A DNA stretch of 64,000 bases from Azophilus sp965220835 (GTDB lineage Bacteria > Pseudomonadota > Gammaproteobacteria > Pseudomonadales > Azotimanducaceae): the NCBI GenBank assembly GCA_965220835.1, contig OZ244842.1, forward strand, positions 2,790,001-2,854,000, in the 5' to 3' direction. Position 1 is the stretch's first letter. The number at the start of each line of letters is the position of its first letter. Both the position numbers and the translations under genes were made by a program. The notes below the pieces were generated by a model that searched no databases, was not told where the DNA came from, and saw only the letters and a program-made list of their open reading frames with translations. Below are positions 34,547-44,349 of this stretch, one piece after another.

Positions 34547-36889
34547 ATGCGCGACGGCAGCAACAAAACGAGATTGGAGCTCAAGCCCCTGGCGGCGGCC
34601 GTGGCCTTGGCCAGCGCCACGCACTTTGCGCAGGCACAGACCATTGAGGAAGTGGTGGTCACCGCCACCAAGCGGGATGAGTCGCAGCAGGACGTGCCCT
34701 TGGCCATCACCGTGCTGACGGGGGAGTTCACGCGGTCCGCCAACCTGAACGACGTCAAGGACTTGGTTTCCTTCACGCCTGGCGTTTCAGGCAACAGCCA
34801 AGACAGCTTCATCGACGCCATCAGCATCCGCGGCGTGCGCACCCAGGACTTCGGGGTGGGCGGCGACCCCTCCGCAGCCTTCTTCAAGAACGACCTTTAC
34901 GAAGGCCGCAACGGTTCAGCGGTGACCAGCCTCTACGACATGGAGCGCGCCGAAATACTGCGCGGCCCGCAGGGCTTTCTGTTTGGCCGCAACTCCATCG
35001 GCGGCGCGTTCAGCGTGCACACGGCCAAGGCGGAAACCGGCGGCGAGGCCTCCGGCTACATCGACATCGACTTGGCGGAGCGCAACCACCTCGTCCTTGA
35101 GGCGGCGGCCAACGTTCCGGTCAGCGACCAGTTCGCCATGCGCATTGCGGCCTACAGCTCCCAGGAGGACGGCTTCGTTAAAAACCAATTCGGCGGCGAC
35201 CGGCTCATTGAGCACGACAAGCAGGGCTTGCGGTTGTCCACAACCTGGGACGGCGACCGGTTCACCGTGCAAACCATGGCCGAATACGAAGATCGGGACC
35301 AGTCGGGCAGCGTGTACCGAGCCATCCGGGAGGGCGACATCTGGGACACGTTCACCACGGCCGTTGGCGAGGTTGAGGTCCGTGGCGACATGGACGACAC
35401 CGACTCCGACCAGCGTGGCGGTGATGCCGACGATGCGGAGATCCTCACCTTGGGCCTCAAGGTGGAGTACGACTTCGACTTCGCCACCCTGACGTCCAAC
35501 ACCGGCTACAAGGATCACGAGTACTACTACGCCGAAGACTACGACGGCACGCCCCTTAGCATCAGCAACTACAACCAAGATCAGGAGGGCGACTACTTCC
35601 AGCAGGAGTTGCGGCTGACCTCAGCCGACGACGGGCCGCTTTCCTGGTACGCCGGCGCCTCCTACTACCAAGAGGACATCGACGCCCTATTCCGCTTCTC
35701 CGGCAGCGAGGACATCTTCTGCCAATACTACGGCTACGCCTACAACGACGGCATGACGTTCAGCGGCTGCCCGGACTTGTTCGCCTACTACGGGTCGCCG
35801 TTCTCGCCGAGCGCCGACGGGCAGTTGGTGGAGACCGGCCGCATCGTCGGGGACTACTCCGGCTGGGCGGCTTACGTCGATTTGACCTATGCCGTCAATG
35901 ACCGTTGGGACTGGAGCCTTGGCGCGCGCTACAGCGACGACAAGAAGAATTTCTCCATCAACGTGCCGACCCCGGAGAGCGATCTCGGCCCCTATTGGGC
36001 CTACGCCTTTTCCACCGACGGGCCGGTGAACGGCACCGAGAGCTGGACCGACACCCAAATCCGCTTGGTGACCCGATATCGGATCAACGACGACGCCATG
36101 GTGTTCGCCAGCTACACTGAGGGCTTCAAGTCCGGGGGCTTCGGCAGCTTCGCCCTGCTCGATGCCGCTGGCAAAGCCGTTGGTAGGGGCTTCACGGACG
36201 CTGCCCAAACCGATGGATTCCGGCCCAACACCTTCGACCCGGAAGTGACCGACTCCTACGAGGTCGGCTACAAGGGAAACTTCGCGCAGGGCCGTGCCCA
36301 AGTCGCCCTGACCGGCTTCTACTATGAGTATCAAGACCTCCAAGTGGTGGTGTCTGACGGGGGCGCCGCCGCGGTGGAGAACGTCGGCGAAGTGGAGAGC
36401 TGGGGCATCGAAGGCACCTTGAAAGCGCTGATCGGAGACCATGTCGACGTCTATCTCGGCTTGTCCTATCTCGACTCCGAAGCCACCGGCCTGCAGGGCA
36501 TTTGCGGTATTGAGGACAACCCTGAAGTTTGCGAGGGCTCATCCCTGTTCTGGGCGCCCGAATGGACCGGCTCCTTGGTGCTGAACGCCTTTCGCCCGCT
36601 GGGCAGCGATGGCGGCGAATTGAACGCGAGCATGGAGCTGTATTGGGAATCCAAACGCGGCGGTGGCTTCGAAGGGCTTGAATCCACCGAAATCGACGCC
36701 TTCACCCACCTGACGGCACGAATCGGCTATGAGGCGGGGAATGACTGGGGAGTTGATCTCTACGTTGAGAACCTCACCAACGAGGACACCTTCGACGGCC
36801 TGAACAACAACGGCGGCGTGCTGCCCTCCCACTTCTTCGGCCCCCTGCGTCCGCGCACCTTCGGCATCCGGTTCAGCTACCTGTGGTGA
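34547..36889 (+). CDS. TonB-dependent outer-membrane receptor
   Basis: This 780-residue protein has a signal peptide (LAAAVALASATHFAQAQ), TonB box IEEVVVTATKR and plug domain about 50-170 (VPLAITVLTG, ISIRGVRTQDFG, EILRGPQGFLFGRNSIGG). A beta-barrel ends with YVENLTN...PRTFGIRFSYLW and a C-terminal aromatic. It resembles the broad receptor class of sphingomonads and marine gammaproteobacteria, taking up siderophores, vitamins or glycans. Its 3' end overlaps the convergent LuxR gene by 17 bp. The ligand is not predictable. Confidence 0.95.
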   Translation: MRDGSNKTRLELKPLAAAVALASATHFAQAQTIEEVVVTATKRDESQQDVPLAITVLTGEFTRSANLNDVKDLVSFTPGVSGNSQDSFIDAISIRGVRTQDFGVGGDPSAAFFKNDLYEGRNGSAVTSLYDMERAEILRGPQGFLFGRNSIGGAFSVHTAKAETGGEASGYIDIDLAERNHLVLEAAANVPVSDQFAMRIAAYSSQEDGFVKNQFGGDRLIEHDKQGLRLSTTWDGDRFTVQTMAEYEDRDQSGSVYRAIREGDIWDTFTTAVGEVEVRGDMDDTDSDQRGGDADDAEILTLGLKVEYDFDFATLTSNTGYKDHEYYYAEDYDGTPLSISNYNQDQEGDYFQQELRLTSADDGPLSWYAGASYYQEDIDALFRFSGSEDIFCQYYGYAYNDGMTFSGCPDLFAYYGSPFSPSADGQLVETGRIVGDYSGWAAYVDLTYAVNDRWDWSLGARYSDDKKNFSINVPTPESDLGPYWAYAFSTDGPVNGTESWTDTQIRLVTRYRINDDAMVFASYTEGFKSGGFGSFALLDAAGKAVGRGFTDAAQTDGFRPNTFDPEVTDSYEVGYKGNFAQGRAQVALTGFYYEYQDLQVVVSDGGAAAVENVGEVESWGIEGTLKALIGDHVDVYLGLSYLDSEATGLQGICGIEDNPEVCEGSSLFWAPEWTGSLVLNAFRPLGSDGGELNASMELYWESKRGGGFEGLESTEIDAFTHLTARIGYEAGNDWGVDLYVENLTNEDTFDGLNNNGGVLPSHFFGPLRPRTFGIRFSYLW

Positions 36890-37772
36890 GGGCATCGATG
36901 ACTGCGGAGAACAACTCGCCCTGATTGCGGATGCCCAGCTTGCGATAGGCATTCCGGCGATGCAGCTTGACGGTTTCCACGGAGATGCCGAGCTCAACGG
37001 CAATCGCCTTGCTGGTGTGCCCATGCAAGATCGCGCGAATGGTCTGATGCTCCCGACGGGTCAAATGCACCCGCCCGAACTCCGATAGCGCACGCTCCAA
37101 CCGCAGTCGCAGGCCAGTTTCCGCGCCTTTGTCCAACCCTTGGGCTGGGGCGGGTGAAGGCATGGCGTTTGAGGCTTTGACCGGCGGGGCCTTGGGTTTG
37201 GAGCCCAACGTTCCTTGGGGAAGCGGCGCGAACTGCGCCCCGAGAAGTGCGTTCACCAACGGCGTGAAATCGGCCAATCGGCGCAGGTCGGTGCGCGCAA
37301 ACGGCCTTCGCCCCCCGGTTCGCGCCAGCGACAAGTTGGCAAACCCACCCAGCACATCCGGCACGAGGTAACCGCACTCGTCAATGATGCCGCTAAACCG
37401 GTAGAAGGCACGGTAGTACTCGCTGAGCCTGAAGCCTTTTGGGGCCAGCTCCGCAAGCGCAAAAAAGCCGAATTTCTCGTCGTGGGCCGCCGCCACGTAG
37501 TAGGGGTCCAGCAAAAAAGGACCCGTGATGAAGGTTTCGAGATTGGGCGGCGCCGGCGTCGCCCCTTCCCGGTAGGCGACAAAGGGAGGCGCAACGCCGG
37601 GATACACAATCAGGCTGGCTTCGTCGATGCGCACCCACTGCCGCAACAAGTCCACTAGGCCACAGACGCTCTCAGCCGTGCCAATGAGCGGCACCAGCCC
37701 GGCGAGCTGCCGGCTGAGTTGGGCAAATTCAGACAAGATCAAGCGTTCAAATCGGTGGAGATGCCCATGCAC
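36873..37772 (-). CDS. LuxR-type HTH transcriptional regulator
   Basis: This 299-residue protein has a C-terminal GerE/LuxR HTH (about 232-295: LTRREHQTIRAILHGHTSKAIAVELGISVETVKLHRRNAYRKLGI). The N-terminal 200 residues form a putative sensor region without a recognised autoinducer domain, containing FITGPFLLDPYYVAA. It may control the adjacent TonB receptor, with which it converges and overlaps by 17 bp. The upstream region is the palindromic repeat array. Confidence 0.87.
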   Translation of the reverse strand: MHGHLHRFERLILSEFAQLSRQLAGLVPLIGTAESVCGLVDLLRQWVRIDEASLIVYPGVAPPFVAYREGATPAPPNLETFITGPFLLDPYYVAAAHDEKFGFFALAELAPKGFRLSEYYRAFYRFSGIIDECGYLVPDVLGGFANLSLARTGGRRPFARTDLRRLADFTPLVNALLGAQFAPLPQGTLGSKPKAPPVKASNAMPSPAPAQGLDKGAETGLRLRLERALSEFGRVHLTRREHQTIRAILHGHTSKAIAVELGISVETVKLHRRNAYRKLGIRNQGELFSAVIDALTTGS

Positions 37773-37807
37773 GGCACGTTAAGCCGTTGAATGGGGGTCA
37801 GTCAACG

Positions 37808-38190
37808 CGTGCGCCGAAGGCGCACGTTCGAGTTGCTGCGCAACTCGGCGAACTTTCGATACCGGTGCGCGTTACTTTTCGCTGGCGCGAAACTCCGCGT
37901 GTGCCGAAGGCGCATGCGTGCACAGAAGGCGCACGTTCGAGTTGCTGCGCAACTGCGAGTTGCAAAGCAACTCGGCGAACTTTCGATACCCGTGCGCGTT
38001 ACTTTTCGCTTAAGCGAAACTCCGCGTGTGCCGAAGGGGCATGCGTGCGCCGAAGGCGCACGTTCGAGTTGCTTTGTACCTGCGAGTTGCTTTGCACCTG
38101 CGAGTTGCTTTGCACCTGCGAGTTGCTTTGCAACTCGGGGGAGCCTTCGTGGCGGGTGTGGTTGGGGTTTGGCTGGCGCGAAACTCCGCG
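37808..38190. repeat. Nested palindromic repeat array (three diverged units of 110-150 bp)
   Basis: Three tandem units begin near 37808, 37917 and 38043. Each starts with a GTGCGCC-GAA-GGCGCAC hairpin (perfect at 37809-37825) and continues with GAGTTGC palindromes (CGAGTTGC-TGC-GCAACTCG at 37829-37847). A GCGAAACTCCGC block at 37880-37898, 38004-38025 and 38166-38189 belongs to the dispersed GGAGTTTCGC family. The third unit contains four 18-bp copies of CGAGTTGCTTTGCACCTG (38065-38138). Frames stay open on both strands because the units lack stops. No gene is called. The array lies between a LuxR start and ahcY. Confidence 0.85.
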
Positions 38191-38400
38191 GGTGCGGGGA
38201 ACGGGACGAGATTTGACATGTTTGTGAGCCCGCACGTTTGGCGAGCCAGCGGGCCTTATTGAGGCTGTGGCTCATCGCAGGTTTTGCCCAGAACCCTTGG
38301 GGTTGTTAGCATTCGCGCCCCGCGCTGCCCGCTCCGCACTCAGCACTGGCGGATCAGGGTGTTTCAAACCGCCAAAAAAAGCAAAAGGACCCACCCAAAC

Positions 38401-39777
<1,377 letters not shown>

Positions 39778-39795
39778 GCCCAGCGACGCACCGCC

Positions 39796-40653
39796 GTGGA
39801 GCAAAGCCTTCAGGACGTCATCCGGCTGCTGGATCTGGAGACGATAGAGCGCAACCACTATCGGGCCACCAGCCCCAACGAGGGCTGGCAGCGCGTTTAC
39901 GGCGGGCAGGTCATCGGCCAAGCGCTGGTCGCTGCCTCCCGCACGGTGGCGGAGGATCGCAGCGCCCACTCCCTGCACGGCTACTTCCTGCGCCCCGGGG
40001 AGATGAACACGCCCATCCTCTACACCGTGGACCGGATCAGGGATGGCAAGAGCTTCACCACCCGCCAAGTGGTGGCCATCCAGAACGGCGAAGCCATCTT
40101 TGCCATGTCCATCTCCTTCCAGATCGACGAAGCCGGGCTGGCGCATCAGTTCGAGATGCCGGATGCGCCCGACCCGGAAACCTTGGAGGACGAGGAGACG
40201 GTGCGCACACGGCAAGCCAAGGAACGGGGCTTGGACGCGATGGAGCAATTCGCGCGGCGACGGCCGATGGAGATTCGGCCCATCAACCCCGTCAACATGT
40301 TCCAACCGAGCGCCGAAGCGCCCAGGCAAATGTGCTGGATGCGGGCTCGGGACCGGCTGCCGGACGACCCGCGCCTGCACCAGTGCGTGCTGGCCTACCT
40401 GTCCGACTGGTCGCTGCTCGACACCGCCACCCTGCCCCACGCCGTGAGCTACTTCGACGACAACATGCAAGTGGCGAGCCTCGACCATGCCATGTGGTTC
40501 CATCGCCCGTTCCGCGCCGACCAATGGCTGCTCTACGTTCAGGACAGCCCGGCTTCCAGCGGCGCCCGCGGGCTCACCCGGGGCCTGATCTACAGCCAAG
40601 CCGGCGAGCTGGTTGCATCAGCCACCCAGGAAGGGCTGATTCGCGTGCGATGA
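39796..40653 (+). CDS. tesB: Acyl-CoA thioesterase II
   Basis: This 285-residue double-hotdog thioesterase has typical TesB motifs YGGQVIGQALVAASRTV, SLHGYFLRPGE, FTTRQVVAIQNG and LDHAMWFHRPFRADQWLLY. It hydrolyses medium and long acyl-CoAs to free fatty acids in the cytoplasm. The start used is GTG 39796. The glutamine cyclotransferase gene overlaps its stop as ATGA, so the two are probably co-translated after ahcY. Confidence 0.94.
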   Translation: MEQSLQDVIRLLDLETIERNHYRATSPNEGWQRVYGGQVIGQALVAASRTVAEDRSAHSLHGYFLRPGEMNTPILYTVDRIRDGKSFTTRQVVAIQNGEAIFAMSISFQIDEAGLAHQFEMPDAPDPETLEDEETVRTRQAKERGLDAMEQFARRRPMEIRPINPVNMFQPSAEAPRQMCWMRARDRLPDDPRLHQCVLAYLSDWSLLDTATLPHAVSYFDDNMQVASLDHAMWFHRPFRADQWLLYVQDSPASSGARGLTRGLIYSQAGELVASATQEGLIRVR

Positions 40654-41426
40654 GGCCAATCGCGCTGCTGATCCTGCTGGCCACCTTGGCACAACCCGCC
40701 AAGGCCGCAGACGAGCAAGCCACCGGCGCCTCCGTCCGCTACACCTATCGGGTCGTCGCCAGCCATCCCCACGACCCCGAGGCGTTCACTCAAGGGCTCC
40801 TGTTCGCCGACGGCAAGCTCTATGAAAGCACCGGCGGCTACGGAGAATCGTCCCTGCGCATCGTCGATCTAACCAGCGGCCGCGTGCTGCGGCAGCGCCC
40901 GTTGCCGGACGACCGCTTCGGGGAGGGCCTGGCGCTGAGCGGCGGGCGGCTCCTTCAGTTGACTTGGAGGGCCGGCATCGGATTCATCCATGAACCAGCT
41001 AGCCTTGCGCCCGTTGACGTGTTTCGCTACGGCGGCGAGGGTTGGGGACTGGCCGCCGACGGGACCAGCCTGGTGATGAGCGACGGCAGCGCCGAGCTGC
41101 GCTTTCTCGACCCCGCCGACTTGACCGAGGTTCGGCGCCTTCAGGTGCGCGACGGCGCCAACCCGGTGACCGGCCTCAACGAACTCGAATACGTGGAAGG
41201 CGAACTTTACGCCAACGTCTGGCCCAGCGACCGCATCGCCATCATCAACCCGGCCAACGGCCAAGTGCACGGCTGGCTTGACCTGACCGGCCTGCTGCCC
41301 CTCGTGTTCCGCACCCCGCGCACCGACGTGCTCAACGGCATCGCCTACGACGCCCTTGGCAAGCGCTTGTTCGTGACCGGCAAGCGATGGCCCAGGCTGT
41401 TTCAGATTGAAGTGACCGCTGACTGA
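40650..41426 (+). CDS. Glutaminyl-peptide cyclotransferase (plant/bacterial type)
   Basis: This protein of about 258 residues has a signal peptide (MRPIALLILLATLAQPAKA) and a five-bladed propeller. Signatures are SHPHDPEAFTQGLLF, YESTGGYGESSLR, GFIHEPASLAPV, LNELEYVEGELYANVWPSDRIAII and DVLNGIAYDALGKRLFVTGK. It converts N-terminal glutamine to pyroglutamate on exported peptides. ATG 40650 overlaps the tesB stop by 4 bases. The longer upstream frame lies within tesB and is rejected. Confidence 0.92.
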   Translation: MRPIALLILLATLAQPAKAADEQATGASVRYTYRVVASHPHDPEAFTQGLLFADGKLYESTGGYGESSLRIVDLTSGRVLRQRPLPDDRFGEGLALSGGRLLQLTWRAGIGFIHEPASLAPVDVFRYGGEGWGLAADGTSLVMSDGSAELRFLDPADLTEVRRLQVRDGANPVTGLNELEYVEGELYANVWPSDRIAIINPANGQVHGWLDLTGLLPLVFRTPRTDVLNGIAYDALGKRLFVTGKRWPRLFQIEVTAD

Positions 41427-41470
41427 CGCCGGCTTACAATCCTTGCCCGCCATCCATGCCGGAGAATGCC

Positions 41471-41812
41471 ATGCCACATATCGCCATCGCCCCGCATCCC
41501 GGAAGGGTGCGGGTGCTGTTTGCCGGGGCGGTGGTCGCCGACAGCAGCCACGCGCTGGCGCTGCACGAGGGCCAATACCCGCCGGTGCTCTACATTCCCC
41601 GCTCGGATGCCAGCATGGCGCTCTTTAAGCGCACGTCACATTCGACGCACTGCCCGCACAAGGGTGACGCCGCCTATTTTTCGCTCTCCGTGGGCGAGCG
41701 GACAGCCGAGAACGCCGTGTGGACCTACGAAGCGCCGTTCGCTGCAGTCGCACAAATCAAGGACCATCTCGCCTTCTACCCCAACCGGGTGGACAGAATC
41801 GAAGCCTCATAG
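41471..41812 (+). CDS. DUF427 family protein
   Basis: This protein of about 113 residues matches DUF427 by VRVLFAGAVVADSSHAL, YPPVLYIPRSDASMALF and THCPHKGDAAYFSL. ATG 41471 is preferred over 41456 because GGAGA lies 6 bp ahead of it. Family members are small beta-tent proteins with no agreed function. It stands alone 44 bp after the cyclotransferase gene. Confidence 0.87.
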   Translation: MPHIAIAPHPGRVRVLFAGAVVADSSHALALHEGQYPPVLYIPRSDASMALFKRTSHSTHCPHKGDAAYFSLSVGERTAENAVWTYEAPFAAVAQIKDHLAFYPNRVDRIEAS

Positions 41813-42061
41813 ACCTCGGCCCGGGCTGCGACAGTCCCCCGGAGCCTGTGATCAAGTCCCGTTCGCCCAGCGTTGCGCCTCTTGCCGTGGGGCCTGCCAC
41901 TGCTCATCGGCGCGCCTTGCCAGCCCACCCGGCTTCTCGCTCTGGACTTGCGGAACTTCATCAGAGGCTCCCTGGTTGTCTCGATTTCGGAAATCTTGAA
42001 CCGGACGATCCCTAGCCTCACAGTTGGGCGAGCCACAACCCTGCAATCGCACGAACTCCGC

Positions 42062-42694
42062 TCAGCCGGGTTGAGTCGATTCGTCCTGCGCAACGACGCC
42101 GGCATCGGCCAGCCAAGCCGTCAGCACCGATGACAGTTCAGCAGTCCCCTCCCCGCGCAGCGCTGAGAACAACTGCGCTGTCGCTCTCTTGCCCAAGCGT
42201 CTGCGATAAGCGGCCAGAGCCCGCCCCTGGGCACCGCGCTTGAGCTTGTCCGCCTTGTTCAGCAACACGTGCAGCGGCATCTCGGAGGCCTGCGCCCAGT
42301 CGATGAACTGCTCATCAAAGGTCATGCCAGGATGGCGGATGTCGGTGACCAAGACAACGCCCACCAGCTGATCCCGGAAGCTTAAATACTCGTTCACCGC
42401 CGCCTGCCATTGGGCTTGGGATTGGGCGGAGGCCTTGGCATAGCCGTAGCCGGGCAGGTCGACGAGGCGCCCGCCGTCGGCCAAGGCGAAGAAGTTGAGC
42501 AGGCGGGTGCGGCCGGGGGTCTTGCTCACCTTGGCCGTTTGCCGGCTGCCGGTGAGGCGGTTCAGCACACTGGACTTGCCCGCATTGGAGCGGCCCGCGA
42601 AGGCCACTTCGGGCCCATCCCCCGCCGGGCAGCGCGCCAAGTCCGGCGCGCTGGCCAGAAACTCCATGTTCAGGCGATGGTCCAATGCGGTCAC
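42062..42694 (-). CDS. engB: Ribosome biogenesis GTP-binding protein EngB/YihA
   Basis: This 210-residue TRAFAC GTPase is needed for 50S assembly. It has G1 GRSNAGKSS, G2 region KTPGRT, G3 DLPGYGYAK and G4 NKADK, followed by the Ser-Ala G5 (LFSALRGEG). GTG 42694 with GGAG eight bases upstream is the best start; an ATG at 42667 is the alternative. It is divergent from cytochrome c4, the arrangement I recall next to polA in pseudomonads; polA itself is not here. Confidence 0.94.
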   Translation of the reverse strand: MTALDHRLNMEFLASAPDLARCPAGDGPEVAFAGRSNAGKSSVLNRLTGSRQTAKVSKTPGRTRLLNFFALADGGRLVDLPGYGYAKASAQSQAQWQAAVNEYLSFRDQLVGVVLVTDIRHPGMTFDEQFIDWAQASEMPLHVLLNKADKLKRGAQGRALAAYRRRLGKRATAQLFSALRGEGTAELSSVLTAWLADAGVVAQDESTQPG

Positions 42695-42720
42695 TGCATG
42701 CGCTCCGGTTTGGGTATAAT
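42691..42720 (+). promoter_or_regulatory. Candidate promoter for the cytochrome c4-dsbA run
   Basis: A perfect -10 hexamer TATAAT (42715-42720) lies 124 bp before the cytochrome ATG, in the gap between divergent engB and the cytochrome gene. The -35 region about 17 bp upstream (around CACTGC) is poor, so an activator may be needed. Confidence 0.4.
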
Positions 42721-42843
42721 TCGCGTTCGGCCTCGGCACCGGCGGCTTAGCCGGCCAATACCGGGGCATTCTAAGCGTTCGCGCAGCACGCGTTGGCGCA
42801 ACGCGCCTGACAAGGCTCAACGAAGTTGGGAGTACGAGGTTTC

Positions 42844-43617
42844 ATGGGGTCTTTTGCGAAACAAACGGAGGCCACCCAGCGGCTGGCCGGTGGCTTCCTT
42901 GGCATCGGCAGCGTGGCATTCAGGCGCACCTTGAAGCCGCGCCGGATTCGGGCCATGCAGGCGGCTTCCGTGGCGCTTTGCCTCGGCTTGGCAGCCGCCG
43001 CCCACGGGGCAGGGGACCCGGCGGCGGGCAAGGCACTGTCCTTGGCTTGTTCGGCTTGCCACGGCATGGACGGCGCCACCGGCCTGGACCCCACCTACCC
43101 GGATTTGGCCGGGCAGAACGAAAGATACCTGCTGCGCCAAATGCAGCTGATCCAGTCCAATGAACGCCCCATCCTGCTGATGACCGGCCAGCTCACCGGC
43201 AAGTCCGAGCAGGACCTCAAGAATCTGGCCGCCTACTACGCCTCCCTGCCCGGCAAGATCAAGCAGGCGGCCGGCGACGATGAGGCCATCGCCCAAGCCC
43301 AAGCCATCTATCGTGGCGGCATCCTGGAGCGCCGGGTGCCGGCCTGCATGGCCTGCCACTCACCCTCCGGAGGCGGCAACGCACCGGCCGGCTTTCCGCG
43401 CCTGAGAGGCCAGCCCGCCGCCTACACCGAAACCCAACTCAAGGCCTACCGCGAAGGCGAGCGCCGGACGGACGAAGACTACGGCGGCATGATGCGTGGC
43501 GCAGCGCGCGGCCTGACCGACCGGGAAATCAGCCTGTTGGCCGACTACCTGCAAGGCCTGATGCCCGCTGACCACGCCCTGGCATCGGCCCCAGACCAAA
43601 GCAGCTCGGCCGAGTAA
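42844..43617 (+). CDS. Cytochrome c4-like di-haem protein
   Basis: This protein of about 257 residues has two CxxCH sites (SACHGMDGATG and CMACHSPSGGG) in two homologous domains, each with distal Met. An export signal (RRIRAMQAASVALCLGLAAAAHGAG) is preceded by an unusually long N-terminal extension. ATG 42844 has GAGG six bases upstream; ATG 42955 would give a short signal lacking its basic part. It moves electrons to terminal oxidases in the periplasm. dsbA follows 57 bp on, as in Pseudomonas. Confidence 0.9.
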   Translation: MGSFAKQTEATQRLAGGFLGIGSVAFRRTLKPRRIRAMQAASVALCLGLAAAAHGAGDPAAGKALSLACSACHGMDGATGLDPTYPDLAGQNERYLLRQMQLIQSNERPILLMTGQLTGKSEQDLKNLAAYYASLPGKIKQAAGDDEAIAQAQAIYRGGILERRVPACMACHSPSGGGNAPAGFPRLRGQPAAYTETQLKAYREGERRTDEDYGGMMRGAARGLTDREISLLADYLQGLMPADHALASAPDQSSSAE

Positions 43618-43674
43618 GCCCGTTAGCGGACGAGACCGGTAGCAGAGACCGGTAGCAGAGAAGAGGAGAACGCC

Positions 43675-44325
43675 ATGCGCCGATTCAAGTGGCTGCTCGG
43701 CATCGCCGCCGCGCTGACGGCCGGCATCTGCCAAGCTGGGGCGGCCTTTCAGGAGGGCGTCCACTACGAACGGCTGCCCGTGCCGGTGGACACCATCGAT
43801 GCCAGCCGGGTTGAAGTGGTCGAGCTGTTCAGCTACGCCTGCATCCATTGCTACACCTTCGAGCCATACATCGAGGCCTGGCGCGCCAAACTGGACGACG
43901 GCGTGGCGTTTCGGCGGGTGCCCGCCGTGTTCAGCGCCCAATGGGCGGAATTCGCCCGCTTGTTCTACGCTGCCGAACAGCTCGGGGTTCTGGAACAGGT
44001 TCATGGCGACATCTTCGAAGCCTTGCACGAACGCGGGCAGAACCTCCTTGACCGCGCCATCGCCACCCGCTTCTTCGCCAACAGGGCCGGCATCGACGGC
44101 AAGGACTTCGAGGCGGCGCTGACCTCATTCAGCGTGGAAGGCCACGTGCAGCGCGCCGTTGCCGCCGGCAGGGCCTACGGCATCACCGGCACCCCCAGCA
44201 TGGTGGTCAACGGCAAGTTCCGCATCGACAGCGGGATGGCGGGCGGCAGCTACCAAGCGATGCTCGACGTGGCCAACTTCCTGATCGATGCGGAACGCGC
44301 CCTGCCCGGCGAAGGCGCTGACTAG
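43675..44325 (+). CDS. dsbA: Thiol:disulfide interchange protein DsbA
   Basis: This 216-residue periplasmic thioredoxin-fold oxidase introduces disulfides into exported proteins. It has a signal peptide (FKWLLGIAAALTAGICQAGA), active site C56-I-H-C59 (FSYACIHCYTFEP) and cis-proline loop ITGTPSMVVNGKF. Its leader has a 13-bp direct repeat, GAGACCGGTAGCA twice (about 43630-43655). The canonical CPHC is CIHC here, a conservative but noticeable change that could alter redox potential. The EEP gene follows after 24 bp. Confidence 0.94.
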   Translation: MRRFKWLLGIAAALTAGICQAGAAFQEGVHYERLPVPVDTIDASRVEVVELFSYACIHCYTFEPYIEAWRAKLDDGVAFRRVPAVFSAQWAEFARLFYAAEQLGVLEQVHGDIFEALHERGQNLLDRAIATRFFANRAGIDGKDFEAALTSFSVEGHVQRAVAAGRAYGITGTPSMVVNGKFRIDSGMAGGSYQAMLDVANFLIDAERALPGEGAD

Positions 44326-44349
44326 TGCCCAGTCAACCCACATAAGGCG

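Noticed and set aside
38065..38138. CRISPR-like short repeats
   Set aside because: The 18-bp units are directly adjacent with no unique spacers, and no cas genes are nearby. They are a tandem repeat.
37787..38275. Proteins encoded by the palindromic array
   Set aside because: Open frames exist in several phases on both strands solely because the repeat lacks stop codons. There is no RBS or family similarity.
38191..38400. SAH riboswitch upstream of ahcY
   Set aside because: The leader was checked for the conserved core of SAH aptamers and I could not identify it.
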